DNA of 64,000 bases from positions 420,335 to 484,334 of the forward strand of contig CAUYUJ010009502.1 in assembly GCA_963575745.1 (NCBI GenBank). Direction: 5' to 3'. The notes below the pieces were generated by a model. That model was not told where the DNA came from. It did not search any database and worked only from the letters and a program-made list of their open reading frames with translations. Both the position numbers and the translations under genes were made by a program. Origin of the DNA: Prorocentrum cordatum. Lineage: Eukaryota; Sar; Dinophyceae; Prorocentrales; Prorocentraceae. This document shows, in pieces, positions 44,771 to 55,111 of the stretch. Position 1 is the stretch's first letter; the number at the start of each line of letters is the position of its first letter.

Positions 44771-45290
44771 GCGGATTACAATATGATTCCTTTGGTCGGG
44801 CGGGCGGGCGGGACATTAATAGCATTGGTTGCCTTGGTGGCGGATTACATAGAGTGATTCCCTGTGTGGTGGATTATCAACTGATTATTCTTGTCGGGCG
44901 GGCGGGCGGGACACTAGAAACATTGATTGCATGTGTGGCGGGTGGCACACTGATTCTTAGCGTGGCAGATTACACATTGATTCCTTTTGTCGGGCGGGCG
45001 GGCGGGACATTAAAGGCAATGATTGCTTGTGTGGCGAATTACGAATGGATTCTCTTTTATTGCGGATTACAAACTGATTCCTTTGGTCGGGCGGGCGGGC
45101 GGGACATTAAAAGCATTGGTTGCTTTGGTGGCGGATTACAAAGTGATTCCATGTGGCAGCGGGTTACAAGTTGATTACTATTGTGGCGGATTACAAGCTG
45201 ATTCTTTTGGTCGGGCGGGCGGGCGGGACATTAAAGGCATTGCTTGCTTTGCTGGCGGATTACATATTGATGCCCTTTGTGGCGGAGTGG
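44771..45290. repeat. GGCGGATTACA / CGGGCGGGCGGG repeats
   Basis: About nine interspersed units combining GGCGGATTACAxxxTGATTC, TCGGGCGGGCGGGCGGGACA and TTAAAxGCATTGxTTGC. The four-fold CGGG block could form a G-quadruplex. Confidence 0.88.
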
Positions 45291-45348
45291 GAGTGGAAGA
45301 GGAGGAGAAGGGGGAGGAGGAGCAGGAGGGGGAGGCGGAGGGCGACGA

Positions 45349-45381
<33 letters not shown>

Positions 45382-46424
45382 TCCCGCCGCCTCCTCCGCC
45401 TCCGCCGCCACCTCCTCCTCCTCCTCATCCTCCTCCTCCTCCTCCCCCTCCTCCTCCTCCTCCTCCTCCACCTCCTCCTCCTCCCTCGCTACTCCCTCGA
45501 TCCCCTGCTTCCCCCCCCCCCGCTCCCCCTTCCGAGGGCAGGGCGCCCGCGCCGCCCCCCGGCGACCGCGGCCCCGGCGCCGCAGACCCCCCCTCGCAGA
45601 CCCCCCCTCTGGGACCCCCCCTCGCTGACCCCCCCTCGCAGACCCCCCCTCACAGACCCCCCCTCTGGGACCCCCCCTCGCTGACCCCCCCATCGCTGAC
45701 CCCCCCTCGCAGACCCCCCCTCGCAGACCCCCCCTCTGGGACCCCCCCTCGCTGACCCCCCCTCTGGGACCCCCCTCACAGACCCCCCCTCGCTGACCCC
45801 CCCTCGCAGACCCCCCCTCGCTGACCCCCTCGCTGACCCCCCTCGCTGACCCCCCCTCGCTGACCCCCCCTCTGGGAGACCCCCCTCGCTGACCCCCCCT
45901 CTGGGACCCCCCCTCGCAGACCCCCCCTCGCTGACCCCCCCTCGCTGACCCCCCCTCGCAGACCCCCCCTCGCAGACCCCCCCTCGCTGACCCCCCCTCG
46001 CGGACGCCCCCCTCTGGACCCCCCCCTCTGGGCCCCCCCTCGCTGCCCCCCTCTGGGAACCCTCCCTCGCTGACCCCCCTCTGGAAGCCCCCCTCTGGGA
46101 CCCCTCCTCGCCAGACCCCCCTGTGGGACCCTCCCTCGCAGACTCCGACCTCTGGACCCCCCCTCGCCCGTCTGGCCCCAGGGCGGCGCGGCGGGGGCTG
46201 TCACCTCCTCCTCTCCTCCTCCTCGTCCTCCTCTCCTCCTCGTCCCCCTCCTCCTCCTCCTCCTCCTCTCTCCGTCCCTCTCCTGGCTCCTCTCCGCCCC
46301 TCCCTCTCCCTGTCCCTCCTCCTCTCCTCTCCTCCTCCCCCCTCCTTCCTCCTCCTCCTCCTCCTCCTCCTCCTCTCCTCGGTACTCCTCCCCCGTCTGC
46401 CTCGTGCTTCTCTCCTGCAAAGGC
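45291..46424. repeat. GAC, CTC and ~15-bp CCCCCCCTCGCTGA repeats
   Basis: (GAC)n at 45345-45380, (CTC)n at 45385-45490, a ~15-bp GACCCCCCCTCGCA/CTGGGACCCCCCCT array at 45580-46170, then (CTC)n to 46390. Frames through it are artefacts. Confidence 0.93.
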
Positions 46425-46815
46425 GGGCCCTAGGGGTAGGCCCTAGGGGTAGCCCTAGGGTAGCCCTAGGGGTAGGCCCTAGGGGCCTAGGGGTAGCCCT
46501 AGGGTAGCCCTAGGGGTAGGCCCTAGGGGTAGGCCTAGGGTAGCCCTAGGGGTAGGCCCTAGGGGTAGGCCTAGGGTAGCCCTAGGGGTAGGCCCTAGGG
46601 GTAGCCCTAGGGTAGCCCTAGGGGTAGGCCCTAGGGGCCCTAGGGGTAGCCCTAGGGTAGCCCTAGGGATAGACCCTAGGGGTAGGCCTAGGGTAGCCCT
46701 AGGGGTAGGCCCTAGGGGTAGGCCTAGGGTAGCCCTAGGGGTAGGCCCTAGGGGTAGGCCTAGGGTAGCCCTAGGGGTAGGTCCTAGGAGTAGGCCTAGG
46801 GTAGCCCTTCCTTGG
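46425..46815. repeat. CCCTAGGGGTAGG array
   Basis: TAGCCCTAGGGGTAGGCCC and variants. The CCCTAGGG core is palindromic. Superficially telomere-like (TAGGG) but lacks the TTTAGGG heptamer phase. Confidence 0.93.
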
Positions 46816-46828
46816 GTAATCTATAAGG

Positions 46829-47410
46829 CGGCCGCATGCGTCCCCCACACCCATTTCGGCACACCCCTCACACGTTTCGTGGCTCCATAGGGAGCTCCAC
46901 CGAAGGCCCCAGTGCCCGCGGCCGCATGCGTCCCCCACACCCATTTCGGCACACCCCTCACACGTTTCGTGGCTCCATAGGGAGCTCCACCGAAGGCCCC
47001 AGTGCCCGCGGCCGCATGCGTCCCCCACACCCATTTCGGCACACCCCTCACACGTTTCGTGGCTCCATAGGGAGCTCCACCGAAGGCCCCAGTGCCCGCG
47101 GCCGCATGCGTCCCCCACACCCATTTCGGCACACCCCTCACACGTTTCGTGGCTCCATAGGGAGCTCCACCGAAGGCCCCAGTGCCCGCGGCCGCATGCG
47201 TCCCCCACACCCATTTCGGCACACCCCTCACACGTTTCGTGGCTCCATAGGGAGCTCCACCGAAGGCCCCAGTGCCCGCGGCCGCATGCGTCCCCCACAC
47301 CCATTTCGGCACACCCCTCACACGTTTCGTGGCTCCATAGGGAGCTCCACCGAAGGCCTCAGCGCCGCCGCCCGCATGCGTCACCCCCACCCATTTCGGC
47401 ACACCCCCCG
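46829..47410 (-). repeat. 90-bp minisatellite array, second block (about 6.5 units)
   Basis: Same unit and same orientation as 43855-44480; six copies are virtually identical. The last unit diverges (CCGCCGCCCGCATGCGTCAC) and ends exactly where helicase homology starts. Confidence 0.95.
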
Positions 47411-47892
47411 CATTTCTCGCACGGCAGGGTCATCACCACGGTGGCGTGCCAGGGGCGCACCATGCGCGAAGGCGACGGGGCGGGGGAACGGCGCTCCGGG
47501 GGCGGCCTGACCTCCGGGGCGCGAGCAGTCCGCGGCCAGACCATCTCTCGGTCCTGTGGACTCTCGCCCTGGGCCGTCGGCTGCCCGGCGCGCTGCCCCC
47601 TCGGTCGACGTCGCCCAGGCGTGATCCTGATTGCGGCCGCCACGAGGTAGGGAACGGCAAGAAGGAGGACGACGACTGGTGGCTGGAGCTCTACGCGCTG
47701 CTCTCGCGCGCCACGCGCCACGAGGACCTCCTGCTCATGCGGGCGCCGCGCATCGAGTTCTTCCTGGCAGGGCCGCCGCAGGGCTTGCGGAAGCAGCTGG
47801 AGCAGTTTGCGGCGCGCACGAAGCGGCGCAGGAGGGAAGCGACGGCCCTCGCCAGGGAGCTCGGCTTCACCGAGTTCATCCGCGAGGCCTGA
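47411..47892 (+). pseudogene. Pif1-like SF1 DNA helicase, C-terminal fragment
   Basis: The reading beginning at 47411 contains RVITTVACQGRTM, resembling helicase motif V (xxSQGxT). After a gap it continues with DDDWWLELYALLSRAT and EDLLLMRAP, matching the YVALSRAxxxxxLL motif VI region of Pif1/RecD-type helicases, then a ~60-residue basic tail to the TGA at 47890. A GC-AG intron at 47472-47618 (147 nt) would join the motifs, but the second exon then needs one extra base near 47627 to stay in frame, so it is probably a relic. Everything upstream of motif V is missing: the fragment starts at the satellite edge. Family assignment is from motif recall. Confidence 0.6.
47472..47618 (+). other. candidate GC-AG intron in the helicase fragment
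   Basis: The exon ends GAAG, then GCGACG begins the gap and TCGCCCAG ends it, followed by GCGTGATC. Splicing gives Glu-Gly-Val-Ile, then a one-base deficit. Non-GT donors such as GC are common in dinoflagellates. Without cDNA this remains inference. Confidence 0.4.
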
Positions 47893-47952
47893 CCTGAGGA
47901 GCGTCTCCCCCGAGCCGCGCCTTCTCTCGACTGCCCGACTAATTGTTTGGCC

Positions 47953-48215
47953 TCGCGCCGCGGACGACCCGCGCGCGTCGCTGGGACCCTCTCGGGGCGA
48001 CCAGCGCGCGTCGCGGGAACTCCGTGCTGCGGGGGGCCCGGCGCCTCGTTCGCCCGTCGTCGCTCTGCCCAGCGGTCAGAGACTTGCCCGCTATCAGCCA
48101 GCCAGTTAGCTAGTCAGCTCTCTCTGCTTCGCGCAGCGGACGACCCGCGCGCGTCGCTGGGACCCCGCCCGGGGCGACCAGCGCGCGTCGCGGGGACTCC
48201 GCGCTGCGCTGCGCC
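47953..48215. repeat. ~80-bp direct repeat spaced 180 bp
   Basis: CGGACGACCCGCGCGCGTCG, CTGGGACCC, GGGGCGACCAGCGCGCGTCG and GGACTCCGxGCTGCG occur at 47958-48035 and 48138-48213. They lie just downstream of the helicase stop, perhaps in its former 3' region. Confidence 0.85.
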
Positions 48216-48548
48216 CGCAGCCTTGGATTTTGGAGTGCGCGGGCAAAGAGGAAGGAAAAGAAGAGCCGAAAGCGGGCGCGATCCTCGCAAGAGGCGTGCC
48301 GACATGGGCGTCGCGACGTGCGGACGCTGCCGTCGGGGTTCCCGCGGAAGCTGCCTGCGGCGGCCACGCCCAGTGTCACGTGTGTTCGGACAGGCATGCT
48401 CGACACTTACACTAGGCGGTTCCATGATCGCATTCATGCAAATATATTCACTCGCGCGCAGACCCATTCATACTCAGATTCCCTCGCGCTCTGACTCACC
48501 CGCGTTCTTTCTCTCGTAATCAGATCTATCGTATTCCTTTGCGTTGTG
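48216..48548. other. unique spacer
   Basis: No recognised gene. Contains CGTCGCGACGTGCGGACGCT and a more AT-rich end (48415-48540). Confidence 0.35.
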
Positions 48549-48680
48549 TACCCCGCCACATTTCGGCACACCCCTCATGCGGTTCGTGGCCCCATAGGGA
48601 GCGCCACCGAAGAAGATACTCACAATTGCGATACTCACAACTGCATATGGTTGGGTCCTTCGCCAGGATAATTCTCTAAA
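48549..48680 (-). repeat. single satellite unit plus leader, inverted relative to 268-400
   Basis: CATTTCGGCACACCCCTCAT, GGCCCCATAGGGAGCGCCAC (one satellite unit), then GATACTCACAATTGCGATAC and CATATGGTTGGGTCCTTCGC, the mirror of 268-345. It shows the leader attached to a one-unit core. Confidence 0.75.
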
Positions 48681-48854
48681 AGCTCCCAGAAACTCCTCCG
48701 CTCCCATCCTGAGCTTTCTTACGTGTGCAAGGAGCTCTACGAGGTTCCCGGCGGTGACCAGGTTGACGGTTAACCGCCGGCGTCATGATACATTTTCAGG
48801 AAGCTCTACGAGTTCCCCGGCGGTAAGAAAGATTCACGGCTTACCGCCGGCGCC

Positions 48855-49410
48855 CAGCTGCTGGAAGCTTAAGAGTATTCCGGCGCGTTGGAAAGCTAAT
48901 TAGGAATGAAAATCTCGACAGACCTTTTGGTGACTTTTGGTTGGTTGAAAATTTTACTCGAAATTCAACCATCCATTCGATCTCTGTATGTTTACCCGTG
49001 ATAATCGATCTGATTCCCGCTCGCGTCTTGATTTTAGCTCGATCGCCAAAGTGCCTCAGTTTCGAATCATCTCGACAGACGTTGTCGGTTTTTTGCACTT
49101 GACTCAGCTATAGGACAGATACTTGCTGAAATCAACTTAAAATGATCAGTCGCGTTTGTCTGTTGAATCGAGAACTCGGTCTGTTACCCGAGCTGGGTTC
49201 ACGAAACTCTTCGTCTACGAGTTACAAGTGCAAGTTGTTTAGCGCAGGTAACTCGAGCTGTAGCAGAGCTACAGAGCTCGTGAAGAAAATCCAGAAGCAT
49301 CAGGGGGCGTTTGGCTGTTGCATCGAGAGGTCTGAAATCGCTTGGGCTGGAAAACTATTCGTTCTCTGCAATTTATTTTCTACATTATATATAGTCAGGA
49401 AGCTCTACGA
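48855..49410 (+). mobile_element. CTCGTAGAGCTTCC element, copy E, short
   Basis: End block first (CTGCTGGAAGCTTAAGAGTA, TTCCGGCGCG, TTTTGGTTGGTTGAAAATTT), one to two ~175-bp units (GAACTCGGTCTGTTACCCGA), then ATATATAGTCAGGAAGCTCTACGAG. Orientation opposite to copies A-D. Hairpins flank both sides; 48720-48855 holds a MITE end and two hairpins. Confidence 0.6.
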
Positions 49411-49451
49411 GTCCCCCGGCGGTAAGAAAGGTTGACGGTTTACCGCCGGCG

Positions 49452-49752
49452 CCCAGTTGGCCGACCCGGCTGAGGCGGACAATGTGGCAACTTTTAAGTG
49501 GTTTTGCGAATATTTGAAAGATATTTGACAATTTATTTTGAGAAAGCAGATTTTTTGCACCTGTAGTGGGTTGAGACGCGTCTGCCAGTAAAATTTCCAG
49601 GTCTGTAGGTGCAGTATTTCTATCAAAACACTTGGGGGAACCGACGCTCGATAAAAACAGAAAAACGTGATTTTTCGATTTTTTCGTTTCTCACTCCAGG
49701 AGCTTACCCCCTGTGTTCTAAGGAGCGCGGTGTGAGAAAAGAGCTCTACGAG
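49452..49752 (+). mobile_element. MITE-like element, 5'-truncated at hairpin
   Basis: Starts at GTTGGCCGACCCGGC directly after a hairpin and ends GAAAAGAGCTCTACGAGG. Contains GCACCTGTAGTGGGTTGAG and TCACTCCAGGAGCTTACC. Confidence 0.65.
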
Positions 49753-49952
49753 GGTCCCGGCGGTAACCTGGTTGACGGTTTACTGCCGGTTCCCAGTCAG
49801 CCGATTTTGCAGTTCTAACAATTCGTTTGGGCTGGTATTTGCGCAGAGAGAAGCTTGACGTTACAGAAAATATCTCATAATTTCTTAGTTCATTCCGTAA
49901 AAAAATCCCCCGAGCGAAGCCAGGGACCGACTCCACGTTGGCAGTCCAAAAA

Positions 49953-50190
49953 TACCTCGCAGAGCTCTTCGGCATTGATAAGCTAGAGAAATTCCGGCGC
50001 GGGTTGGAGCTAGTTGGCCGACGCGACCAAAAGAGACAATATGATACCTTCGGAATATATTTGACAATTCATTTTAAGAACCGGTATTTCTCTCTCGTGT
50101 TGTGGGTTATGCCGCGCCTGCCAGTTAATTAAATTCTCAGGTCCGTAGCTGCAATATTACTATCGAAAGACTTGCTGGAACCAACTGCGT
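49953..50190 (+). mobile_element. MITE-like element, 3'-truncated
   Basis: CCTCGCAGAGCTCTTCGGCA, GGCGCGGGTTGGAGCTAGTT, GTGTTGTGGGTTATGCCGCG. It breaks into ~175-bp-unit sequence near 50190 (GAACCAACTGCGTTCCGAGT). 49796-49952 between this and the previous element is unclassified. Confidence 0.6.
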
Positions 50191-50465
50191 TCCGAGTCAT
50201 CTTGACATCTTGACACGCGTTCACGGTTTTCTGTACTTAACTCGCGATTTCGAGAGCCACGTAGCTGATAGTTACAGAAACCGATTGAGAATGATCAGGT
50301 GCGTTCGCCTGTTGCATCCAAAGGCCTGAACTCGATCTGCTACTCGAGCTATGTCCGTAAAAGTCATCTTCTGTAGTAATGCCGGTTTCCTGTACTCAAC
50401 CCAAGATTCAGAGGAGCTACAAAGCTGGTACGCACAGAAACTGAGTCAGTATAGGCACTTCCGTA
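50191..50465 (+). repeat. ~175-bp units, forward orientation
   Basis: TACTTAACTCGCGATTTCGA and GAACTCGATCTGCTACTCGA landmarks of one to two diverged units. Confidence 0.6.
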
Positions 50466-50676
50466 CCTCGTAGAGCTCTTCCGCATCGATGAGCTGATGC
50501 CGAAGAGCTAGAGGAATTCCGGCGCGGGGTGGAGCTAGTTGGTCGACTCGGCCAGAAAGGACAAAGATCTTCATGTCGAGACGAAAAAAAACAATTTCTT
50601 TTTTTTCGAGAAACGTTTCCAGAAGTTCTCTCTTTCGACTCCGAGAACTCTTACGCGTGAAATGAGCTCTACGAGG
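50466..50676 (+). mobile_element. MITE-like element, internally deleted (211 bp)
   Basis: CCTCGTAGAGCTCTTCCGCA to GAGCTCTACGAGG. The 5' part contains a short duplication (CATCGATGAGCTGATGCCGAAGAGCTAGAGG). A hairpin follows (50677-50715). Confidence 0.65.
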
Positions 50677-50717
50677 TTGCCGGCGGTGACCAGGTTGACG
50701 GTTCACCGCTGGCGCCA

Positions 50718-51295
50718 GTTCTGGCGCGCTGGAGAGCTAGTTGGCAAGAAAAATCTCGACGGAACTTTTGCTGACTTTGGGTCAGTTCAAAATTTTGTTC
50801 TCGAAATTCAACAATTCGTTTCAGATCTAGTATTTTTCCCGTGATATCTGATCTTCTTCCCGCTCGCCATCTTGATCTCGCTCGATCGGGAGCCCTTTAC
50901 TGCCAAAAAAACACTCTGGCGGGATCGGCCGTTTCGGGTCATCTTGACACGCGATGACGTTTTTTTAGACATAACTCGAGCTATAAGACAACTACAGAGC
51001 TGGTAAGCACAGCTAATCGATGTAGAATGAGTACGCGCGTTCGCCTGTTGAATCCAGAGGTCTGAACTCGGACTGTTAGCCGAGCTAGGTCCGCAAACAT
51101 ATTCGTATTATTCGAGACATCGTAGCAGACGCTCTCGATTTTCTGTACTTAACTCGAGCTACAGACCTGATATTTACAGAAACCGATCCAGAACCATCTG
51201 TTGCGTTTGTCTGTCGAATCCAGAGCTCTGAACTCGGTCTGCTGCCCGATCTAGAATCGCGAAAATATTTGTATTGATCGAGTCATCTTGAGACT
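50718..51295 (+). mobile_element. CTCGTAGAGCTTCC element, copy F, partial
   Basis: End block (TGGCGCGCTGGAGAGCTAGT, GGAACTTTTGCTGACTTTGG) and three forward ~175-bp units (CTCGAGCTATAAGACAACTA, GAACTCGGACTGTTAGCCGA). Truncated where a hairpin begins at 51297. Confidence 0.6.
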
Positions 51296-51337
51296 GGGCG
51301 CCGGCGGTAAACCGTCAACCTTTCTTACCGCCGGGGG

Positions 51338-52393
51338 ACTCGTAGAGCTTCCTGACAGTATATAGCGCGGAAGAAAACTCAAAGAACGACTAGTGTTTCA
51401 ACCGAAGCGATTTCAGACCTCTCAAGATGACTCTAAAAAAAAAAACAAACAGTTTCGCAACCCATGTCGAGTATCAAACCGAGTTCAGACCTCTGAATGC
51501 GACAGGCGGACGCGTCTGATGTCTCCAAACACGTATGTTAATCCCGGCCCTGCAGCCCCCCTACAGCCCGAGTTTCTGTGCAGGAAACCCACAGTATCGA
51601 CTCGAATACTAGAATAGTTTCGCGAACCTAGTTCGAGCAGCAGACCGAGTTCGGAGATCTGGAATCGACCGACAGACGCGCCTGAGGTGTCGAAACCGAT
51701 ATCTGTGAACCGCAGCACTGTAGCCCTCCCCCAGCACGAGTTCAGTGCAGAAAATTAAGAGTATTTCTCAAGATAATACGCACAATACGAATAGTTTCGC
51801 GAACCTAGCTCGGACAGCAGGCCGAGTTGAGAGCTCTTGGTTCAATGGACAAACGCGACTGATGATTCCCTATCGATGTCTGTGACAATGAGTCCTGTAG
51901 CTGCCCTACAGCTCGAGTTAAGTACAGAAAACCGAGAGCGTCTGCCAAGATGACTCGAATAATACGAATAGGTTTGCGGACCTAGCTCGGCTAGCAGACC
52001 GAGTTCAGACCTCACAGGCGAACGCGCCTGATAATTCTGAATGCGATATGTGTGCTTACTAGCTCTGTGGCTGCCCTACAGCTCGAGTTAAGTACAAAAT
52101 ACCGAGAACGCGTGACAAGATGACTCGAAACGGCCGTTCCCGCCGGGACGCTTTTTGGCAGTAAAAGATACCCGATCGAGCTGAGATCAAGATGGCGAGC
52201 GGGAATAAGATCGAATATCACGGGAAAAAATACTAGAGCTCAAAATAATTGTTGAATTTCGAGAACAAATTTTTCAACCGACCAAAAGTCACCAAAAGGT
52301 CCGTCGAGATTTTTCTTGCCAACTAGCTCTCCAGCGCTCCGGAATTACTCTTAAGCTTCCAGCAATAGCTTGCTAAGGGAAGCTCTACGAGTT
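51338..52393 (-). mobile_element. CTCGTAGAGCTTCC element, copy G (1.06 kb, both ends)
   Basis: ACTCGTAGAGCTTCCTGACA to GGGAAGCTCTACGAGTT. Interior: a subterminal block (ATATAGCGCGGAAGAAAACT, CGAAGCGATTTCAGACCTCT), about four ~175-bp units, then the end block with TACCCGATCGAGCTGAGATC. Copies F and G are head to head across the hairpin at 51297-51335. 52394-52725 holds further ~175-bp units in forward orientation. Confidence 0.7.
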
Positions 52394-52680
52394 AAGTGCT
52401 CTTTTTTTCTCACTGAACTCGCGCTGAGGGGGGCTTCAGTGCTGGTGGTCACAGAGATCGATTTGGAGACATCAGGCGCGTCCGCCTGTCGTATCCAGAG
52501 CTCGAAAATCGGTCTGCTGCTCGAATTAGGTATGCGATACGATTGTATTAGTCGAGTCATCCTAAGAGATGCTGTCGATTTCCCGCACTTAACTCGGGCT
52601 CTAGGGGGCTGCAGGGCTGGTAATGACAGGATTCGATTTGCAGACATCAGACGCGTCCGCCTGTCGCATTCAGACGTCAA
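52394..52680 (+). repeat. ~175-bp units, forward orientation
   Basis: TCACTGAACTCGCGCTGAGG, GACATCAGGCGCGTCCGCCT and AACTCGGGCTCTAGGGGGCT mark about two units between copy G and a hairpin at 52683. Confidence 0.65.
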
Positions 52681-52725
52681 ACTGGGCGCCGGCGGTAAAC
52701 CGTCAACCAGGTCACCGCCGGAACC

Positions 52726-52812
52726 CTCGTAGAGCTCTTTTCTCACACCGAGCTCCTCAGAACACAGGGAGTAAGCTCCTGGAGTGAGAAACGAAAAAAT
52801 CAAAAAATCACT
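52726..52812 (-). mobile_element. MITE-like end fragment
   Basis: CCTCGTAGAGCTCTTTTCTC and GGAGTAAGCTCCTGGAGTGA, cut after ~85 bp by a hairpin and the next MITE. Confidence 0.6.
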
Positions 52813-52852
52813 GGCGCCGGCGGTGAACCGTCAACCTGGTCACCGCCAGGAA

Positions 52853-53206
52853 CCTCGTAGAGCTCAATTCGCGCGTAAGAGTGCTCGGAGTCGAAAGAGA
52901 GAGCTTCTGGAAGCATTTCTTGAAAAAAAGAAAAATTGGTTTTTTTCGTGTCAACATGAAGATGGTTCCTCCAAGTGTTTCGATAGTAAAAGAGCGCCTA
53001 CAGAGCTCATACTAAGACAGAGAGACCCTCATAGTCGTTTACAGGTGCGAAAAATCTGCTTTCTCAAAATGAATTGTCAAATATATTTCAAAAAATCGCA
53101 AAACTACCCAAAAGTTATCACATTGTCCTTTCTGGCCGGGTCGGCCAACTAGCTCCACCCCGCGCCCGAATCCTCTAGCTCATCGATGACGAAGAGCTCT
53201 ACGAGG
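52853..53206 (-). mobile_element. MITE-like element, 354 bp
   Basis: CCTCGTAGAGCTCAATTCGC to GAAGAGCTCTACGAGG. Shares a subfamily interior with 53521-53819 (AGAGTGCTCGGAGTCGAAAG, GAGACCCTCATAGTCGTTTA). Confidence 0.77.
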
Positions 53207-53478
53207 TATGTTTTTCTGTTTTTATCCGACGTCGGTTCCTCCAAGTGTTTTGATAGAAATACTGCACCTACGGACTTGAAAATTTTACTGGCAGACGCGT
53301 CTCAACCCACTACAGGTGCGAAAAATCTGCTTTCTCAAAATGAATTGTCAAATATCTTTTAAATAATTGCAAAACCACCCAAAAGTTGCCACATTGTCCG
53401 CCTCGGCCGGGTGGGCCAACTAGCTCCACCCCGCGCCGGAATTCCTCTAGCTCAGCGTTGCCGAAGAGCTCTACGAGG
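53207..53478 (-). mobile_element. MITE-like element, truncated
   Basis: Interior from TTTTTATCCGACGTCGGTTC to GAAGAGCTCTACGAGG. It starts immediately after the preceding element, so two MITE ends abut. Confidence 0.65.
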
Positions 53479-53520
53479 TACTGGCGCCGGCGGTGAACCG
53501 TCAACCTGATCACCGCCGGG

Positions 53521-53819
53521 AACCTCGTAGAGCTCATTTCACGCGTAAGAGTGCTCGGAGTCGAAAGAGAGAGCTTCTGGAAGCATTTCTCGAAAAAGAG
53601 AGGAATTGATTTTTTCGTGTCGACATGAGGATGGTTCCGCCAAGTGTTTTGATAGTAAAAGTGCGCCTACAGAGCTCATACTAAGACAGAGAGACCCTCA
53701 TAGTCGTTTACAGGTGCGAAAAATCTGCTTTCTCAAAATGAATTTCAAATATATTTCAAAAAATTGCAAAACCACCCAAAAGTTACCACTTTGTCCTTTC
53801 TGGCCGGGTCGACCAACTG
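53521..53819 (-). mobile_element. MITE-like element, fused to hairpin
   Basis: CCTCGTAGAGCTCATTTCAC start. Homology stops at CGACCAACT, where GGGCGCCGGCGG begins. Closely similar to 52853-53206. Confidence 0.7.
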
Positions 53820-53860
53820 GGCGCCGGCGGTAAACCGTCAACCTTCGTTACCGCCGGGGG

Positions 53861-54987
53861 ACTCGTAGAGCTTCCTGGGCATATATAATGTCTCAAAAAA
53901 TGCAGAGAACAAATATTTTTTCAGCCTAAACGATTTCAGACCTCTCGATGCAACAGCCAAACGCCCCTCATGCTTCTGGATCGTTTTCTGTGCGCACGAG
54001 ATCCGTAGCTCTCCTACAGCCCGAGTTACGTGCGGAAAATCGAATAATACAACTCGAATAATACAACTAGTTTCGCGATACTAGCTCGAATATCAGACAT
54101 TTTGATGTCTCCGAATCGATTCCTGTGATTACCAGCCCTGCAGCTCCCTTACAGCCCGAGTTAAGTGCAGAGAATCGACAGCACCTCTGAAGATGACTCG
54201 AACAATACGAACAGCTTCGCGGACCTAGCTCCGGCAGCAGGCCGAGTTCCGGGCTATGCATGCGACAGGTGGACGCGACCGATGTCTCCGAATCGATTTC
54301 AGTGATTACCAGCCCTGCAGCCACAATACAGCTCGAGCTAAGTGCAGAAAACCGACAGCACCTCTCAAGATGACACGACGAATACGAATTCGCGAACCTA
54401 GCTCGGGCCGCACACCGAGTTCCCAGCTCTGGATTTCGCAGGCGGACGCGCCTGATGTCTCCGAGTCGATTCCTGTGAGAAGGAGCCCTGTAGCCCCCGT
54501 ACAGCCCGAGCTAAGTGCAGAAAACTGTGAGCACCTCTCAAGATGACTCCAACAACACAAATAGTTTCGCGAACCTAGCTCGGGCAGCAGACCGATTTCA
54601 GACCTCTAGATGGAACAGACGAACGCGCCTAATGATTTGCAATCGATTTCTGTGATAATGAGCTCTGTAGCTGCCCTATAGCTCGAGTTAAGTAGAAAAT
54701 ACCGATAACGCGTATCAAGATGACTCGAAACAGCCGATCCCGCCGCGATGCTTTGTTGCAGAAATATTTACCCGATCGAGCTGAGATTGAGATGGCGAGC
54801 GGGAATAAGATCGAATATGGTCAGAAAAAATACAACTCCAACGAATTGTTGAATTTCGAGAACAAAATTTTTAACCGACCAAAAGTCAGCAAAAGGTCCG
54901 TCGAGATTTTTCTTGTCAACTAGCTCTCCGGCGCGCTGGAATTACTCTTAAGCTTCCAGCAACTACCTAACTGAAGCTCTACGAGTT
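53861..54987 (-). mobile_element. CTCGTAGAGCTTCC element, copy H (1.13 kb, both ends)
   Basis: ACTCGTAGAGCTTCCTGGGC to TGAAGCTCTACGAGTT. About five ~175-bp units of similar phase (AGCTCGGGCAGCAGACCGA, CTCCGAATCGATTCCTGTGA, TTAAGTGCAGAAAAxCGACA, CCTCTCAAGATGACTCGAA) and the standard end block (54715-54975). Same structure as copy I at 60960. Confidence 0.72.
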
Positions 54988-55111
54988 ACTAGCTCCACCC
55001 CGCGCCGGAACTGGACGCCGGCGGTAAACCGTCAACCTTGGTTTTTTTGCGCATTGCGTGCCGCCACAGCAGGGTCGGGTCACCGCCCAGGCGATAGCCA
55101 CACAAGGAGGC

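Noticed and set aside
44495-46815. Interstitial telomere in the CCCTAGGG arrays
   Set aside because: The TTTAGGG or TTAGGG heptamer/hexamer phase is absent; the unit is a longer palindromic CCCTAGGGGTAGG.
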